Shown here piece after piece: positions 10,224 to 18,381 of a stretch of DNA of 64,000 bases; within the stretch, counting starts at the first letter, position 1, and each line of letters starts with the position of its first letter. The position numbers and the translations under genes were made by a program. Under the pieces are notes generated by a model. It made no database searches. It worked only from the letters and a program-made list of their open reading frames with translations, and had not been told where the DNA came from. The DNA comes from an uncultured OCS116 cluster bacterium (GTDB lineage: Bacteria; Pseudomonadota; Alphaproteobacteria; Rhizobiales; TMED25), in assembly GCA_902613795.1 (NCBI GenBank), contig CACMIP010000001.1, positions 436,139-500,138 on the forward strand. The letters run 5' to 3'.

Positions 10224-11129
10224 ATGAGTTGGCTGCCCACATCAAAAAAAGAATTAGAAGACAATCAGTATATTGATGCTGTAGTACTTCCAAGGACTAG
10301 TGATATTGGCAATTTTGAAGTTCATAGAGCGCTGCCTTCAAAAGAAAGACAAATGGTTGGCCCGTTTATTTTTTGGGATCAGATGGGTCCAGGAGAATTC
10401 CTCTCCGGGTCGGGTTTAGATGTGAGACCGCACCCGCATATTGGGTTATCTACAATTACTTATCTCTTCAAGGGTACGATGGATCATAAAGACTCTCTTG
10501 GTAATGATGTAAGAATTGTACCTGGAGACATAAACCTCATGTCAGCAGGTGGAGGGATTGTCCACTCGGAGAGAACGGGTGAGGATATACGTCAATTGCC
10601 ATCAGAATTATTTGGAATACAGAGCTGGATTGCGCAACCAAAAAAATATGAGGAGTCGAAGCCGTCATTTCAAAACATATCTTCAAATGAAATTACTAAG
10701 ATTGATAGTGGAGGTGTCAATGGGAAAGTTCTATTTGGCGAACTGGATGGATTAAAGTCATCAATCGACTCACAATGGGCTACACTCTATCTAGACGTCA
10801 CAATTGAGGCAAAAAATAAATTTAATATCCCACCAACCTACATCGAAAGAGCTATTTACATAATCTCAGGGAATGCATATATTCATGAAACAAAAATACC
10901 ATTAAACACATTAATTGTCCTGAAGCCATCGGTAAATATTACTCTTCAGGCAACCAGACGTACAAGATTACTTGTTCTTGGTGGTGAGCCAATGGATGGA
11001 CCAAGATACATTTACTGGAACTTTGTTTCATCAAGAAAAGATAAAATTGAAGATGCAAAAAATAAATGGCTCCAAGGTAAATTCCCTCTGATTATAAACG
11101 ACAAAGAAGAATTTATTCCACTTCCCTGA
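10224..11129 (+). CDS. Pirin family protein
   Basis: Bicupin protein of the pirin family, whose bacterial members are metal-binding and sometimes act as quercetinases or regulators. The first cupin keeps the metal ligands: RPHPHIG (H70 and H72) and GGIVHSERT (H114 and E116). DHKDSLGN and NLMSAGGG are further family hallmarks. The second cupin contains GNAYIHE and LVLGGEPMDGPRYIYWNFV. Length (301) is typical. It is transcribed alone, divergently from the GST gene, with an AAAAGG site before the ATG. Function in this cell is unknown. Confidence 0.92.
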   Translation: MSWLPTSKKELEDNQYIDAVVLPRTSDIGNFEVHRALPSKERQMVGPFIFWDQMGPGEFLSGSGLDVRPHPHIGLSTITYLFKGTMDHKDSLGNDVRIVPGDINLMSAGGGIVHSERTGEDIRQLPSELFGIQSWIAQPKKYEESKPSFQNISSNEITKIDSGGVNGKVLFGELDGLKSSIDSQWATLYLDVTIEAKNKFNIPPTYIERAIYIISGNAYIHETKIPLNTLIVLKPSVNITLQATRRTRLLVLGGEPMDGPRYIYWNFVSSRKDKIEDAKNKWLQGKFPLIINDKEEFIPLP

Positions 11130-11161
11130 GTAAATTTACTTTAATAAAGCAATCAATATAC

Positions 11162-11167
11162 TATAAT
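11162..11167 (+). promoter_or_regulatory. TATAAT -10 box immediately before uppP (possible leaderless start)
   Basis: A perfect TATAAT ends 7 bases before the uppP ATG at 11175, so transcription should begin at or next to the ATG. No Shine-Dalgarno sequence is visible between them. The -35 region is weak. Confidence 0.45.
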
Positions 11168-11174
11168 CCCTTAC

Positions 11175-11960
11175 ATGGTTGAGTATTTACTAATTCTCTC
11201 ACTAGTACAGGGTATAACAGAGTTTCTTCCGATAAGTTCATCAGCTCATTTAATGATACTAAATTTGTTTAGTGAAGCTAATGACCAATCTGTCTCGGTA
11301 GATTTAAGTTTACATATTGGCTCACTTTTAGCTTTGATAGTTTATTTTTTGCTAAACCCACTTAAATCAACAAAAATAGCGAATTTCAATTCAGATTTTT
11401 TGTCAACTAAGGAGGCTATTTATCTAATTTTATTCAGTGCATTGCCAACGATGGTATTTGCATATATTTTTCTGAATTATAATACAATTTATATTATTAG
11501 AGAGAATATCCACGTAATAGTGTGGTGTAATTTAATATTTGCAATACTTCTATTTTTTGGTGATTACTTTGGCAAAAAATCAAATAAAAGGCTTACAAAA
11601 AGAAACTTGATTTTTTTGTCAGTATTTCAATCAATCTCATTAATTCCTGGTGTTAGCAGGTCTGGTATTTGCATAACTGTCTCGAGATTTTTAGGCTTTG
11701 GCAGAACGGAGTCGTCTATCATTTCGACAATTATGTCTTTTCCAATATTATTTGCAAGCCTCATTTTTATCGCAACAACAATTTATCAAAAACAGGATAT
11801 TTTTCTAACGAATACAATATTTCTGGCCATAACCCTCTCATTCATAACATCTTACTTATCGATAAAAATAATAATTGAATTTATTGACCGAATAAAATTA
11901 TATCCATTCGTAATTTACAGAGTCTGCCTTAGCTTGATAATTTTGTATGTTATTAGCTGA
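11175..11960 (+). CDS. uppP: Undecaprenyl-diphosphatase UppP (BacA)
   Basis: Integral membrane phosphatase that recycles undecaprenyl pyrophosphate, the lipid carrier for peptidoglycan and other envelope polymers. Both active-site motifs are intact: GITEFLPISSSAHL at 13-26 and PGVSRSG at 158-164. Several strongly hydrophobic segments fill the rest. Length (261) is normal. The gene converges with the NDUFA9-like gene after 4 bases. There is no recognisable ribosome site. A TATAAT box just upstream suggests a leaderless mRNA. Confidence 0.96.
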   Translation: MVEYLLILSLVQGITEFLPISSSAHLMILNLFSEANDQSVSVDLSLHIGSLLALIVYFLLNPLKSTKIANFNSDFLSTKEAIYLILFSALPTMVFAYIFLNYNTIYIIRENIHVIVWCNLIFAILLFFGDYFGKKSNKRLTKRNLIFLSVFQSISLIPGVSRSGICITVSRFLGFGRTESSIISTIMSFPILFASLIFIATTIYQKQDIFLTNTIFLAITLSFITSYLSIKIIIEFIDRIKLYPFVIYRVCLSLIILYVIS

Positions 11961-11964
11961 AAAC

Positions 11965-12909
11965 TTAACTTGAAAAACGCCCCAAATACTCAGGGATTAT
12001 ATTTTTTGCCGAAGATGCTTCAATATCATAATCTTCGAGCTTACCGATCTCTTCATTTTTAGTTTGTAACAGGATATTATCGGTTTTTAGTGACTCGAGT
12101 TGATCAAATGTGATTGGTCTCTTTGGTAAAACTTGCATTGGCGTTATGAATATTTTTGATAGCGAAAATGGTATTGGGATTAAGACTCTTTTCTTGCTGA
12201 TGGTAGCCAAAATTAACTCAATCACTTCCCTAAGAGAATAGATTTCTTTACCACCAATTTCATAAATATTTTTCCTATTCTTATCTTCTATGTGCGAAAT
12301 TATTAGCCTAACTAAATCTAGCACATAAACTGGCTGGAATTTTGTATCTCCATTCCCAATTAACGGAAAAATTGGAAACAAGGACAGGATCCTCGCGAAT
12401 TGATTAAAAAAATTATCATCATAACCAAAAACAACAGATGGTCTGATTATTGTATAATTTGAGCTTTCGCGCTGAATAGAAGTCTCACCCATTGCCTTAC
12501 TTCTTTGATATTTTGAACTTGAATTAATATCTGCACCTAAAGATGACATATGTATGAATCTTCGCACATTATAGTCAACGCAAATCTTAGCAATAATCCC
12601 AGGTAACTCAGCGTGAATATATTGGAATTTTTGCCTTTTCCTCTCTTCCAAAATACCAACTAAATTTACGACATAGTCGGATCCTTGAATAAATTTATTT
12701 ATTGAACGCTCATCATTCACATTAACTCTAGAAACCTCTATCTGTCCTGGAACACCAGAAACATAGAGATGATTTGCAGTTGCCGGATTTCTGGTCCCAA
12801 TTTTTATTCTATAGCCATCTTTCGCGAGTTCTCGAACCAAATTACGGCCAATGAAGCCATTCCCACCCAAAATGGAAACAATTTTACTCTTATTTGATGG
12901 TATATTTAT
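11965..12909 (-). CDS. NDUFA9-like NAD(P)H-binding SDR (complex I accessory family), apparent ATA start
   Basis: Atypical SDR related to mitochondrial complex I subunit NDUFA9. The Rossmann motif ILGGNGFIG opens the protein and MSSLGAD marks the Ser strand. The first TTG (12870) lies inside the first beta strand, giving MGGNGFIG and removing the residues before it, so it is a poor start. In frame upstream the minus strand reads GAGGA, 7 bases, then ATA at 12909, giving MNIPSNKSKIVSILGGNG and about 314 residues. The frame stays open further up but the translation there looks non-coding. No ATG, GTG or TTG occurs between. Family assignment is good; the start is inferred. It converges with uppP. 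Confidence 0.8.
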   Translation of the reverse strand: MNIPSNKSKIVSILGGNGFIGRNLVRELAKDGYRIKIGTRNPATANHLYVSGVPGQIEVSRVNVNDERSINKFIQGSDYVVNLVGILEERKRQKFQYIHAELPGIIAKICVDYNVRRFIHMSSLGADINSSSKYQRSKAMGETSIQRESSNYTIIRPSVVFGYDDNFFNQFARILSLFPIFPLIGNGDTKFQPVYVLDLVRLIISHIEDKNRKNIYEIGGKEIYSLREVIELILATISKKRVLIPIPFSLSKIFITPMQVLPKRPITFDQLESLKTDNILLQTKNEEIGKLEDYDIEASSAKNIIPEYLGRFSS

Positions 12910-12915
12910 TTTTCT

Positions 12916-12921
12916 ATCCTC
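12916..12921 (-). promoter_or_regulatory. Shine-Dalgarno site (GAGGA) before the NDUFA9-like gene's ATA start
   Basis: The minus strand reads GAGGATAGAAAAATAAATATA. GAGGA is 7 bases before ATA (12909-12907). It is the only strong purine-rich site near the 5' end of the conserved Rossmann fold, and no standard start codon is suitably placed. Confidence 0.5.
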
Positions 12922-13017
12922 GGTCGAAGTTATAATAGAATAATATAATTTAATTAATTGAGAATATAATATATATTCAATATAAAAAAAATAGAAATTA
13001 CGAAAAAAGGATAAGAA

Positions 13018-13644
13018 TTGGATAGTGATATATCAAAAATTTATCTATACAATGATGATCTACCCAGTAGTTTGCAACTAAGCAATCAGGTCGCAATAGA
13101 TACAGAAACTCTAGGTCTTAATCCATCAAGAGATAGGCTTTGCTTGATCCAAATTAATGATGGAAGCGATAGCACACATTTAATCAGGGTTTCTGCACCT
13201 ATAAACCCTGCTCCAAATCTCATAAAAATCCTTCAGAGTGAAAAAATACAAAAGTTATTTCACTTTGCCCGTTTTGATGTCGCTGTGATTACAAAGTCTT
13301 ATGGTGTATCCATAAACAATGTTTACTGTACAAAAATTGCGTCTAAGATAGCCAGAACCTATACTGACAAGCACAGCTTAAAGTCACTCTGTGAGGAGCT
13401 GCTTAATATTTCACTCTCAAAGGAAGAGCAAAGTTCGGATTGGGGTGCTAAGAAGCTTACGGAAAGTCAGAAAAAATATGCAGCAAATGATGTGATATAT
13501 TTACATAAAATCAAAGAATGCCTCGACTCAATGCTTGAGAGAGAAAATCGAATTGATCTCGCAAAATCATGCTTTGAATTTATAAATACGCAAGCGGAAT
13601 TAGATCTAAGAGGCTGGGGCAATCAAAATATTTTCGATCACTAA
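13018..13644 (+). CDS. rnd: Ribonuclease D-type 3'-5' exonuclease (single-domain)
   Basis: DEDDy exonuclease for tRNA and small-RNA 3' trimming. Catalytic residues are all visible: D28 and E30 in AIDTETLG, D87 in HFARFDVAV, and Y154/D158 in YAANDVIYL. At 208 residues it has the exonuclease domain but no HRDC domains, the short form common in alphaproteobacteria. The start is TTG at 13018, preceded by AAGGA with a 6-base spacer. It is followed directly by lptC and heads an rnd-lptC-lptA-lptB-rpoN run. Confidence 0.9.
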   Translation: MDSDISKIYLYNDDLPSSLQLSNQVAIDTETLGLNPSRDRLCLIQINDGSDSTHLIRVSAPINPAPNLIKILQSEKIQKLFHFARFDVAVITKSYGVSINNVYCTKIASKIARTYTDKHSLKSLCEELLNISLSKEEQSSDWGAKKLTESQKKYAANDVIYLHKIKECLDSMLERENRIDLAKSCFEFINTQAELDLRGWGNQNIFDH

Positions 13645-14319
13645 ATGATGACAAATACTTCTGAGAATACTATAAAAAAAACAAAAAATGATGAAATTGA
13701 CCGAGCAAATTCTCATACAAGGAATTTAAAGTTAATAAATAACCTCATACTCTTACTTATTATTTTGGGTGTGGGGACTTTGGTTTACTTCATAAATTTT
13801 AAAGGTCAGAAGGTTACAGAGTTAGAGAATGCAACGCCCGTTTCTATTGAAAAAGACACCTCAATGGCTGAAAATACTGTTGAGATAAAGAACTCCATTA
13901 TTTCAGGCATTGATGGGCAGAACCAATATTATGAAATAAGTGCAGACAGAACATGGAATACAATAATTAATAAAGATATCGTTGAAATGTCTGGCATAAA
14001 GACAAAGTTATTACTTAAGAATGATATTGAAATTAACATAATTGGCAAAAGTGCTCGATTTAATTATAAAACACAGCATCTGCAACTAGAGAATGATATC
14101 GTAATATCATCTAATGAGAATGTTGGGGTTTTCATTGAAAATATTGATATCGATCTGCAAAAAAAAATAATTTCCAGCCCGCGTCCAGTGAAGATTGCAT
14201 TCGAAGATATATGTATTGAAGGGAAGAATTTTGAAATAAATAATAATGGAGATAAGATAAAATTTACAAATGGTGTTAGCTTAATTATTGGGGAGAATAC
14301 TCGATGCATAATGTCCTAA
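13645..14319 (+). CDS. lptC: LPS export protein LptC
   Basis: Bitopic inner-membrane protein that passes lipopolysaccharide from LptBFG to LptA. It has a basic cytosolic head, one membrane segment at about 33-51 (NLILLLIILGVGTLVYFI), then a beta-rich periplasmic domain with short repeats such as VEMSGIKTKLLLKND and LENDIVISSNENVGVFIEN. Sequence similarity is weak, as is usual for LptC, but length (224), topology and position before lptA-lptB support it. The ATG abuts the rnd stop codon; the gene overlaps lptA by 16 bases. Very AT-rich (one sampled 60-base line, 13921-13980, is 15/60 G+C). Confidence 0.85.
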   Translation: MMTNTSENTIKKTKNDEIDRANSHTRNLKLINNLILLLIILGVGTLVYFINFKGQKVTELENATPVSIEKDTSMAENTVEIKNSIISGIDGQNQYYEISADRTWNTIINKDIVEMSGIKTKLLLKNDIEINIIGKSARFNYKTQHLQLENDIVISSNENVGVFIENIDIDLQKKIISSPRPVKIAFEDICIEGKNFEINNNGDKIKFTNGVSLIIGENTRCIMS

Positions 14320-14801
14320 GACAGTTACTCTTGATAATTTTTGTTTGCTGCGTATCAACGCAAAGCATTTCTTCTGAGAAAATCAAATCCCTCTTTAGTA
14401 ATTCAGTATTAAATATAGAAAGTTCAAGTTTAGAAATTATTGATAGTGAAAAAAAAGCAATATTTAAGGGTCAAGTAAGGATCTTAAACGAAGATGCATT
14501 ACTTGCGACGGATAATCTAATGTTACTCTATTCGTTTGATGATATTACTGGCGATATTCAGGTTGAAAAAATAACATGCGAAGGAAATGTGCTAATCGAA
14601 TATGAGAGTCAAGTAATAACAAGTCTGAACGCAGTATATGATGCCAAGACAAATCAATTGGTATTTAGTGATGAGGTAATTATTAGTCGTGATGAGGGTA
14701 ATGCAATAAAAGCTGATAAAGTCTCTGTTGATTTGAATACCATGAGAATAAAGATGGACTCAAAAAGCCGAGTCAAGGCATTCATTACCCCAAATAATTA
14801 G
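14304..14801 (+). CDS. lptA: LPS transport periplasmic protein LptA (OstA-like)
   Basis: Periplasmic beta-jellyroll bridge protein for lipopolysaccharide export. A signal peptide spans about residues 1-22 (LRQLLLIIFVCCVSTQSISS). The OstA/LptA repeats follow: KKAIFKGQVRILNEDALLATD, CEGNVLIEYESQVITSLNAVYD and DEVIISRDEGNAIKADKVSVDL. Length 165 fits the family. It overlaps lptC by 16 bases and precedes lptB by 69 bases. The frame after its TAG stop remains open, in frame with lptB. Confidence 0.88.
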   Translation: MHNVLRQLLLIIFVCCVSTQSISSEKIKSLFSNSVLNIESSSLEIIDSEKKAIFKGQVRILNEDALLATDNLMLLYSFDDITGDIQVEKITCEGNVLIEYESQVITSLNAVYDAKTNQLVFSDEVIISRDEGNAIKADKVSVDLNTMRIKMDSKSRVKAFITPNN

Positions 14802-14870
14802 CATAGAAGTGGCGCAACAGAAGATGTCACGGACGAATTAAAAAAGTATGATGTAATAACAGAAGATAAC

Positions 14871-15596
14871 ATGCAAGATCTACTCACAATCGAAAATGTT
14901 GCAAAGGACTATAACGGTATAAATGTTATAAATGATATTTCTATTTCAGTAAAACCTGGAGAAATAATTGGTCTTCTTGGCCCAAACGGAGCAGGTAAAA
15001 CAACGCTTTTTTATATTATTATGGGCCTTATTAAACCACGGAAAGGCGCAATTAAAATAAATAATAACGATATTACAAATCTTGCCATGTATAGTCGAGC
15101 CCGGCTTGGTATTAGTTACTTGCCACAAGAACCCTCAATTTTTAGAGGCATGAATGTTCGAGATAATATAAACTCTATTTTGGAAATAACGGAGAAAAAT
15201 AAAAAGTTGAGGAAAATTAAATTGGAGAAACTGCTTGAAATATTCGGACTTGAAAAAATACAAAAAAATTCAGCACGTCTGCTTTCTGGAGGTGAAAGAA
15301 GAAGGGTAGAAATTGCCAGAGCTATTGCAGGTCAACCCAAATACATATTAATGGATGAACCATTTTCTGGAGTTGATCCGATAGCGATTGAAGAAATAAA
15401 AAATATTATAAAGTCCCTGAGTGCGAGTAATATTGGGGTTTTAATCACGGACCATAATGTTAGAGAAACACTGAGTCTTATTGATAGAGCCTACATTATA
15501 TATGAAGGAAATATTTTGGTTGGTGGTACCTCTGATGAAATACTCAAAAGTGAAGAGGCTAAAAGAGTTTATTTAGGTAGTGAATTTAACATATAG
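14871..15596 (+). CDS. lptB: LPS export ABC transporter ATP-binding protein LptB
   Basis: Cytosolic ATPase that powers lipopolysaccharide extraction through LptFG. Walker A GPNGAGKT is at 37-44, the signature LSGGE at 138-142, Walker B YILMDEP at 158-164, and the switch His in ITDHNVRE near 192. SYLPQEPSIFRGMNV is the LptB-type Q-loop region. Length (241) is standard. The ATG at 14871 has AGAAG 5 bases upstream. LptF and LptG are not in this window, which is normal because they usually lie elsewhere. Confidence 0.95.
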   Translation: MQDLLTIENVAKDYNGINVINDISISVKPGEIIGLLGPNGAGKTTLFYIIMGLIKPRKGAIKINNNDITNLAMYSRARLGISYLPQEPSIFRGMNVRDNINSILEITEKNKKLRKIKLEKLLEIFGLEKIQKNSARLLSGGERRRVEIARAIAGQPKYILMDEPFSGVDPIAIEEIKNIIKSLSASNIGVLITDHNVRETLSLIDRAYIIYEGNILVGGTSDEILKSEEAKRVYLGSEFNI

Positions 15597-15605
15597 TTTT
15601 TTATA

Positions 15606-16928
15606 ATGGGTCTTGGTCTAACAAATATTGCAACAATAAATCAGGCACAAACGCTATCACCGCAAGTGCAATTAACGATAAAATTGTTAAGTCTCAACAA
15701 TGTCGAGCTCGAGAGCTATTTAGAAAAAAAAATAGAGGATAATCCTCTCTTGATTGAAAAACAAAACACAAAAGAACACGAGCTCAGAATTCAAAAATTT
15801 ACAGATAAGTATTCCCGAAATTCTTCAAATTTAGATCTATTAAATAATATAAGCTATGCAAAATCTCTACGAGAACATCTTCTGGACCAATTGCTCATCT
15901 CAAAGATGAATAATAAAGAAAAAATTATCGCGACTTACCTTATAAATATTTTAGATGAAGCTGGTTACTTGACTGAAAATGATGAAATAATTTGCACAAA
16001 GCTTGGAATTGATACTGAGGTATACGAAAAGATTTTGATAAGTTTACAAAATTTCGAGCCGACTGGAGTATTTGCAAGGACCCTCAGTGAATGTATTTAT
16101 TTGCAACTTAGAGAGAAAAATTTAATTAATGAAGAATTATCAGAGCTTCTGGCGAATATTGAACTCATTGCGGAAGACAATTATAGGGAATTAACTTCCC
16201 GCCTAAATATTGGTAAGGAAGATTTGTATAAGTTAATAAATGTGATAAGAAAATGTAATCCTAAGCCAGGTTTAAATTACTCACGTGATACTCTTGAAAT
16301 TATTGCCCCTGATATCATTATCGAAAAGAACTCGAGTGGTGTGTATGCAATAAGGCTCATACAAAATTACTTTTCAAACATTACTGTCGACCAAACATAC
16401 AGCGATATAATACTAGAATCAAAAAAGAAAAAAGATGAATTCATAACAAACCACTATCGAGATGCAAAGATGTTGATCAGTAGCATAGCGCAAAGACAGA
16501 GAACTCTGTTAAAAATTGCATATGAGGTAATGTTACAGCAAAGAGGTTTTCTTGAGAATGGAATTAATCATATGCGGCCATTAAATTTAGATAAAATTTC
16601 AAAAATGACAAATCTTCACATTTCCACAGTGAGCAGATCTATTCAAAATAAATTTATTGAAACACCAAGGGGGACATTTGAGATGAAGTATTTCTTCGAT
16701 AAAGGTACTTACGGAGAAGAACAAGATACGCAAATTTCATCAAAGACAATAGAAAATAGAATTAAAGAACTCATAAAAAACGAGACCCCGTCAAATATCT
16801 TATCTGATGACAAAATTGTAAACCTATTAAAAAAATATGATATAAATATAGCAAGAAGAACAGTAGCAAAATACCGTACAAAATTGAATATTTTACCTTC
16901 ATCCAAAAGAAAGAACCGTTATCTTTAG
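15606..16928 (+). CDS. rpoN: RNA polymerase sigma-54 factor RpoN
   Basis: Alternative sigma factor that needs AAA+ activators. The N-terminal activator-interacting region is rich in Gln/Leu (INQAQTLSPQVQLTIKLL), the core-binding region follows, and the DNA-binding end carries an HTH (KISKMTNLHISTVSRSIQNK) and the RpoN box ARRTVAKYR at 416-424. Length 440 is slightly short but complete. It starts 9 bases after lptB, the usual alphaproteobacterial arrangement. The commonly associated hpf and ptsN genes do not follow; the accessory block begins instead. I saw no activator gene in this window. Confidence 0.95.
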   Translation: MGLGLTNIATINQAQTLSPQVQLTIKLLSLNNVELESYLEKKIEDNPLLIEKQNTKEHELRIQKFTDKYSRNSSNLDLLNNISYAKSLREHLLDQLLISKMNNKEKIIATYLINILDEAGYLTENDEIICTKLGIDTEVYEKILISLQNFEPTGVFARTLSECIYLQLREKNLINEELSELLANIELIAEDNYRELTSRLNIGKEDLYKLINVIRKCNPKPGLNYSRDTLEIIAPDIIIEKNSSGVYAIRLIQNYFSNITVDQTYSDIILESKKKKDEFITNHYRDAKMLISSIAQRQRTLLKIAYEVMLQQRGFLENGINHMRPLNLDKISKMTNLHISTVSRSIQNKFIETPRGTFEMKYFFDKGTYGEEQDTQISSKTIENRIKELIKNETPSNILSDDKIVNLLKKYDINIARRTVAKYRTKLNILPSSKRKNRYL

Positions 16929-16953
16929 GAATATTTTTTAAAAGGATATGACA

Positions 16954-17949
16954 ATGACAATGACAATAGATATGCACACCCATGTAGCACCTAGACAAGC
17001 TATAAAAATTGCAGAAAGTGGAGGAAAATGGCATGGTGTAGAATTTTATCGTGATAAAAATGATAAGCTCACAACATCCTATGGTGATCTAAAGATGTCC
17101 CTGCCATGGCCAAAAAAAATGGAAACGCCAGATGAAAGACTCAATTCCATGGACGCTCGTAAAATTGATATGCATATATTGAGCATTAGCCCTCTTATGC
17201 ATTGGCACGGTCTGGATAATACAAATGCAGTAGCGTACGCAAAAGATGTTAATGATGACATATCAGACTATGCAAGCATTAATGGGAACAGATTTAAATC
17301 ATTCTGTTTTTTACCACTACAAGATCCTAAAGCATCGGTAATTGAACTTGAAAGATGTGTAAATTCAAAAAAGATGCTGGGTGCTATGGTTGCAACAAAT
17401 GTAAATGGAATGGATTGGGATGATAAAGAGTTATATCCGGTTTTAGAAGCTGCCAATGATTTAAAATGTCTAATTTTTTTTCACCCCACACGGGGTAGAG
17501 CAGACTCATGGCTAAAGAATTATCATTTAAGAAATCTTATTGGTAATCCATTGGAAACAACGGCAGCTATGGGATCTATTATTTTTGGGGGGATTTTAGA
17601 TAAACTTCCTGACCTCAACCTATGTTTTGCTCATGCTGGGGGATTTATTCGCCAAGGCATAGGTAGATTTGATCATGGGTACAGAGTTAGGGAAGAAGCA
17701 AAAGAAAATATTTCTAACTTACCGTCTTCTTATCTAAAAAATTTTTATTATGACACCATAACACACTCGGAAAGCGGTCTCAGAAATCTAATTGATATTG
17801 TTGGCATAGATAAAATATTTTTAGGAAGTGACTACCCGGCTGATATGGGTGAACCTTATCCAGTTGACTTTGTAAGTAATTGTCAGTCTTTATCAAAGGA
17901 AGAAAAAAATAAAATCTTCAGTGAAAACATATCAAGATTTATAAAATAG
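16954..17949 (+). CDS. Amidohydrolase-2 family protein (ACMSD/decarboxylase-like)
   Basis: Metal-dependent TIM-barrel hydrolase or decarboxylase of the aminocarboxymuconate-semialdehyde decarboxylase group. The metal motif DMHTHV puts H8 and H10 at the N-terminus. FHPTRG, FAHAGGFIRQGIGRF and FLGSDYPADMG supply the remaining His and Asp ligands. Three in-frame ATGs occur in a triple ATGACA repeat (16948, 16954, 16960). AAGG sits 8 bases before the second, so I choose 16954 (331 residues). The AhpD-like gene follows after 10 bases. Family members decarboxylate or hydrolyse aromatic-derived or unsaturated acids; the true substrate is unknown. Confidence 0.85.
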   Translation: MTMTIDMHTHVAPRQAIKIAESGGKWHGVEFYRDKNDKLTTSYGDLKMSLPWPKKMETPDERLNSMDARKIDMHILSISPLMHWHGLDNTNAVAYAKDVNDDISDYASINGNRFKSFCFLPLQDPKASVIELERCVNSKKMLGAMVATNVNGMDWDDKELYPVLEAANDLKCLIFFHPTRGRADSWLKNYHLRNLIGNPLETTAAMGSIIFGGILDKLPDLNLCFAHAGGFIRQGIGRFDHGYRVREEAKENISNLPSSYLKNFYYDTITHSESGLRNLIDIVGIDKIFLGSDYPADMGEPYPVDFVSNCQSLSKEEKNKIFSENISRFIK

Positions 17950-17955
17950 GAAACT
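17941..17955 (+). repeat. 15-base direct repeat, copy 1 (gene end plus ribosome site)
   Basis: ATAAAATAGGAAACT contains the stop codon of the amidohydrolase gene and the AGGAAA ribosome site of the following AhpD-like gene. An identical 15-mer is at 18367-18381. Confidence 0.7.
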
Positions 17956-17959
17956 TACA

Positions 17960-18370
17960 ATGAAAAGAAAAGAAAAGAATGAAAAAAACAGCAAGCTTGC
18001 TGAGGCATTCGCCGAAAGAAGGAGTCATGTATACCCTGCGCATGAATGGTTAGCTGAAAAATTTCCAGAATATGTTCAAATTATGCTTGATTTAGATTTT
18101 GAAATAAGACAAAAAACAAAAATTTACGATGAGAAGATGCATGAGCTTTTCCACATAATTGCACTTGCAGTTAAAGGCTCCAATCCTCATAATCAACCAC
18201 ATCTTAAAGCGCACATAAAGAAAGGTTTAAAATTGGGTTTGAAACCTGAAGAGATTGCCGAAGCATTAATGGTTTGTGTGAATCCTGGAGGCGCAATGGT
18301 CCTAACTTACAGCGTCACATGTATGCTTGAAGCCCTTGAAGAATTGAAGGAAGAAGGTTGGCAAGGATAA
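17960..18370 (+). CDS. AhpD-like / carboxymuconolactone decarboxylase family protein without CxxC
   Basis: Small helical protein of 136 residues. HELFHIIALAVKGS and HIKKGLKLGLKPEEIAEALMVC match the carboxymuconolactone-decarboxylase fold. The redox CxxC of AhpD is not present: the equivalent stretch reads NPHNQPHLKAHI. A peroxidase-type role is therefore unlikely, and a decarboxylase or isomerase-like role is possible. It starts with ATG after AGGAAA, 10 bases behind the amidohydrolase, which suggests the two act in one pathway. Charged N-terminus (KRKEKNEKNSK). The substrate is unknown. Confidence 0.75.
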   Translation: MKRKEKNEKNSKLAEAFAERRSHVYPAHEWLAEKFPEYVQIMLDLDFEIRQKTKIYDEKMHELFHIIALAVKGSNPHNQPHLKAHIKKGLKLGLKPEEIAEALMVCVNPGGAMVLTYSVTCMLEALEELKEEGWQG

Positions 18371-18381
18371 AATAGGAAACT
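18367..18381 (+). repeat. 15-base direct repeat, copy 2 (ribosome site with no gene behind it)
   Basis: This is identical to 17941-17955. It contains the end and stop of the AhpD-like gene, then AGGAAAC and an ATG at 18384. The downstream plus strand is only the antisense of the convergent Gfo/Idh/MocA gene, so the site leads nowhere. Confidence 0.65.

Noticed and set aside
14799..14801. Recoded TAG (stop reassigned) in lptA
   Set aside because: TAG also ends other genes here, such as rpoN (TAG at 16926-16928), so it is used as a normal stop.
16817..16940. Possible left attachment repeat of the tRNA-Phe 3' end near rpoN
   Set aside because: I looked for the T-arm/acceptor sequence of tRNA-Phe around the rpoN end and found no match, so integration at the tRNA stays unproven.
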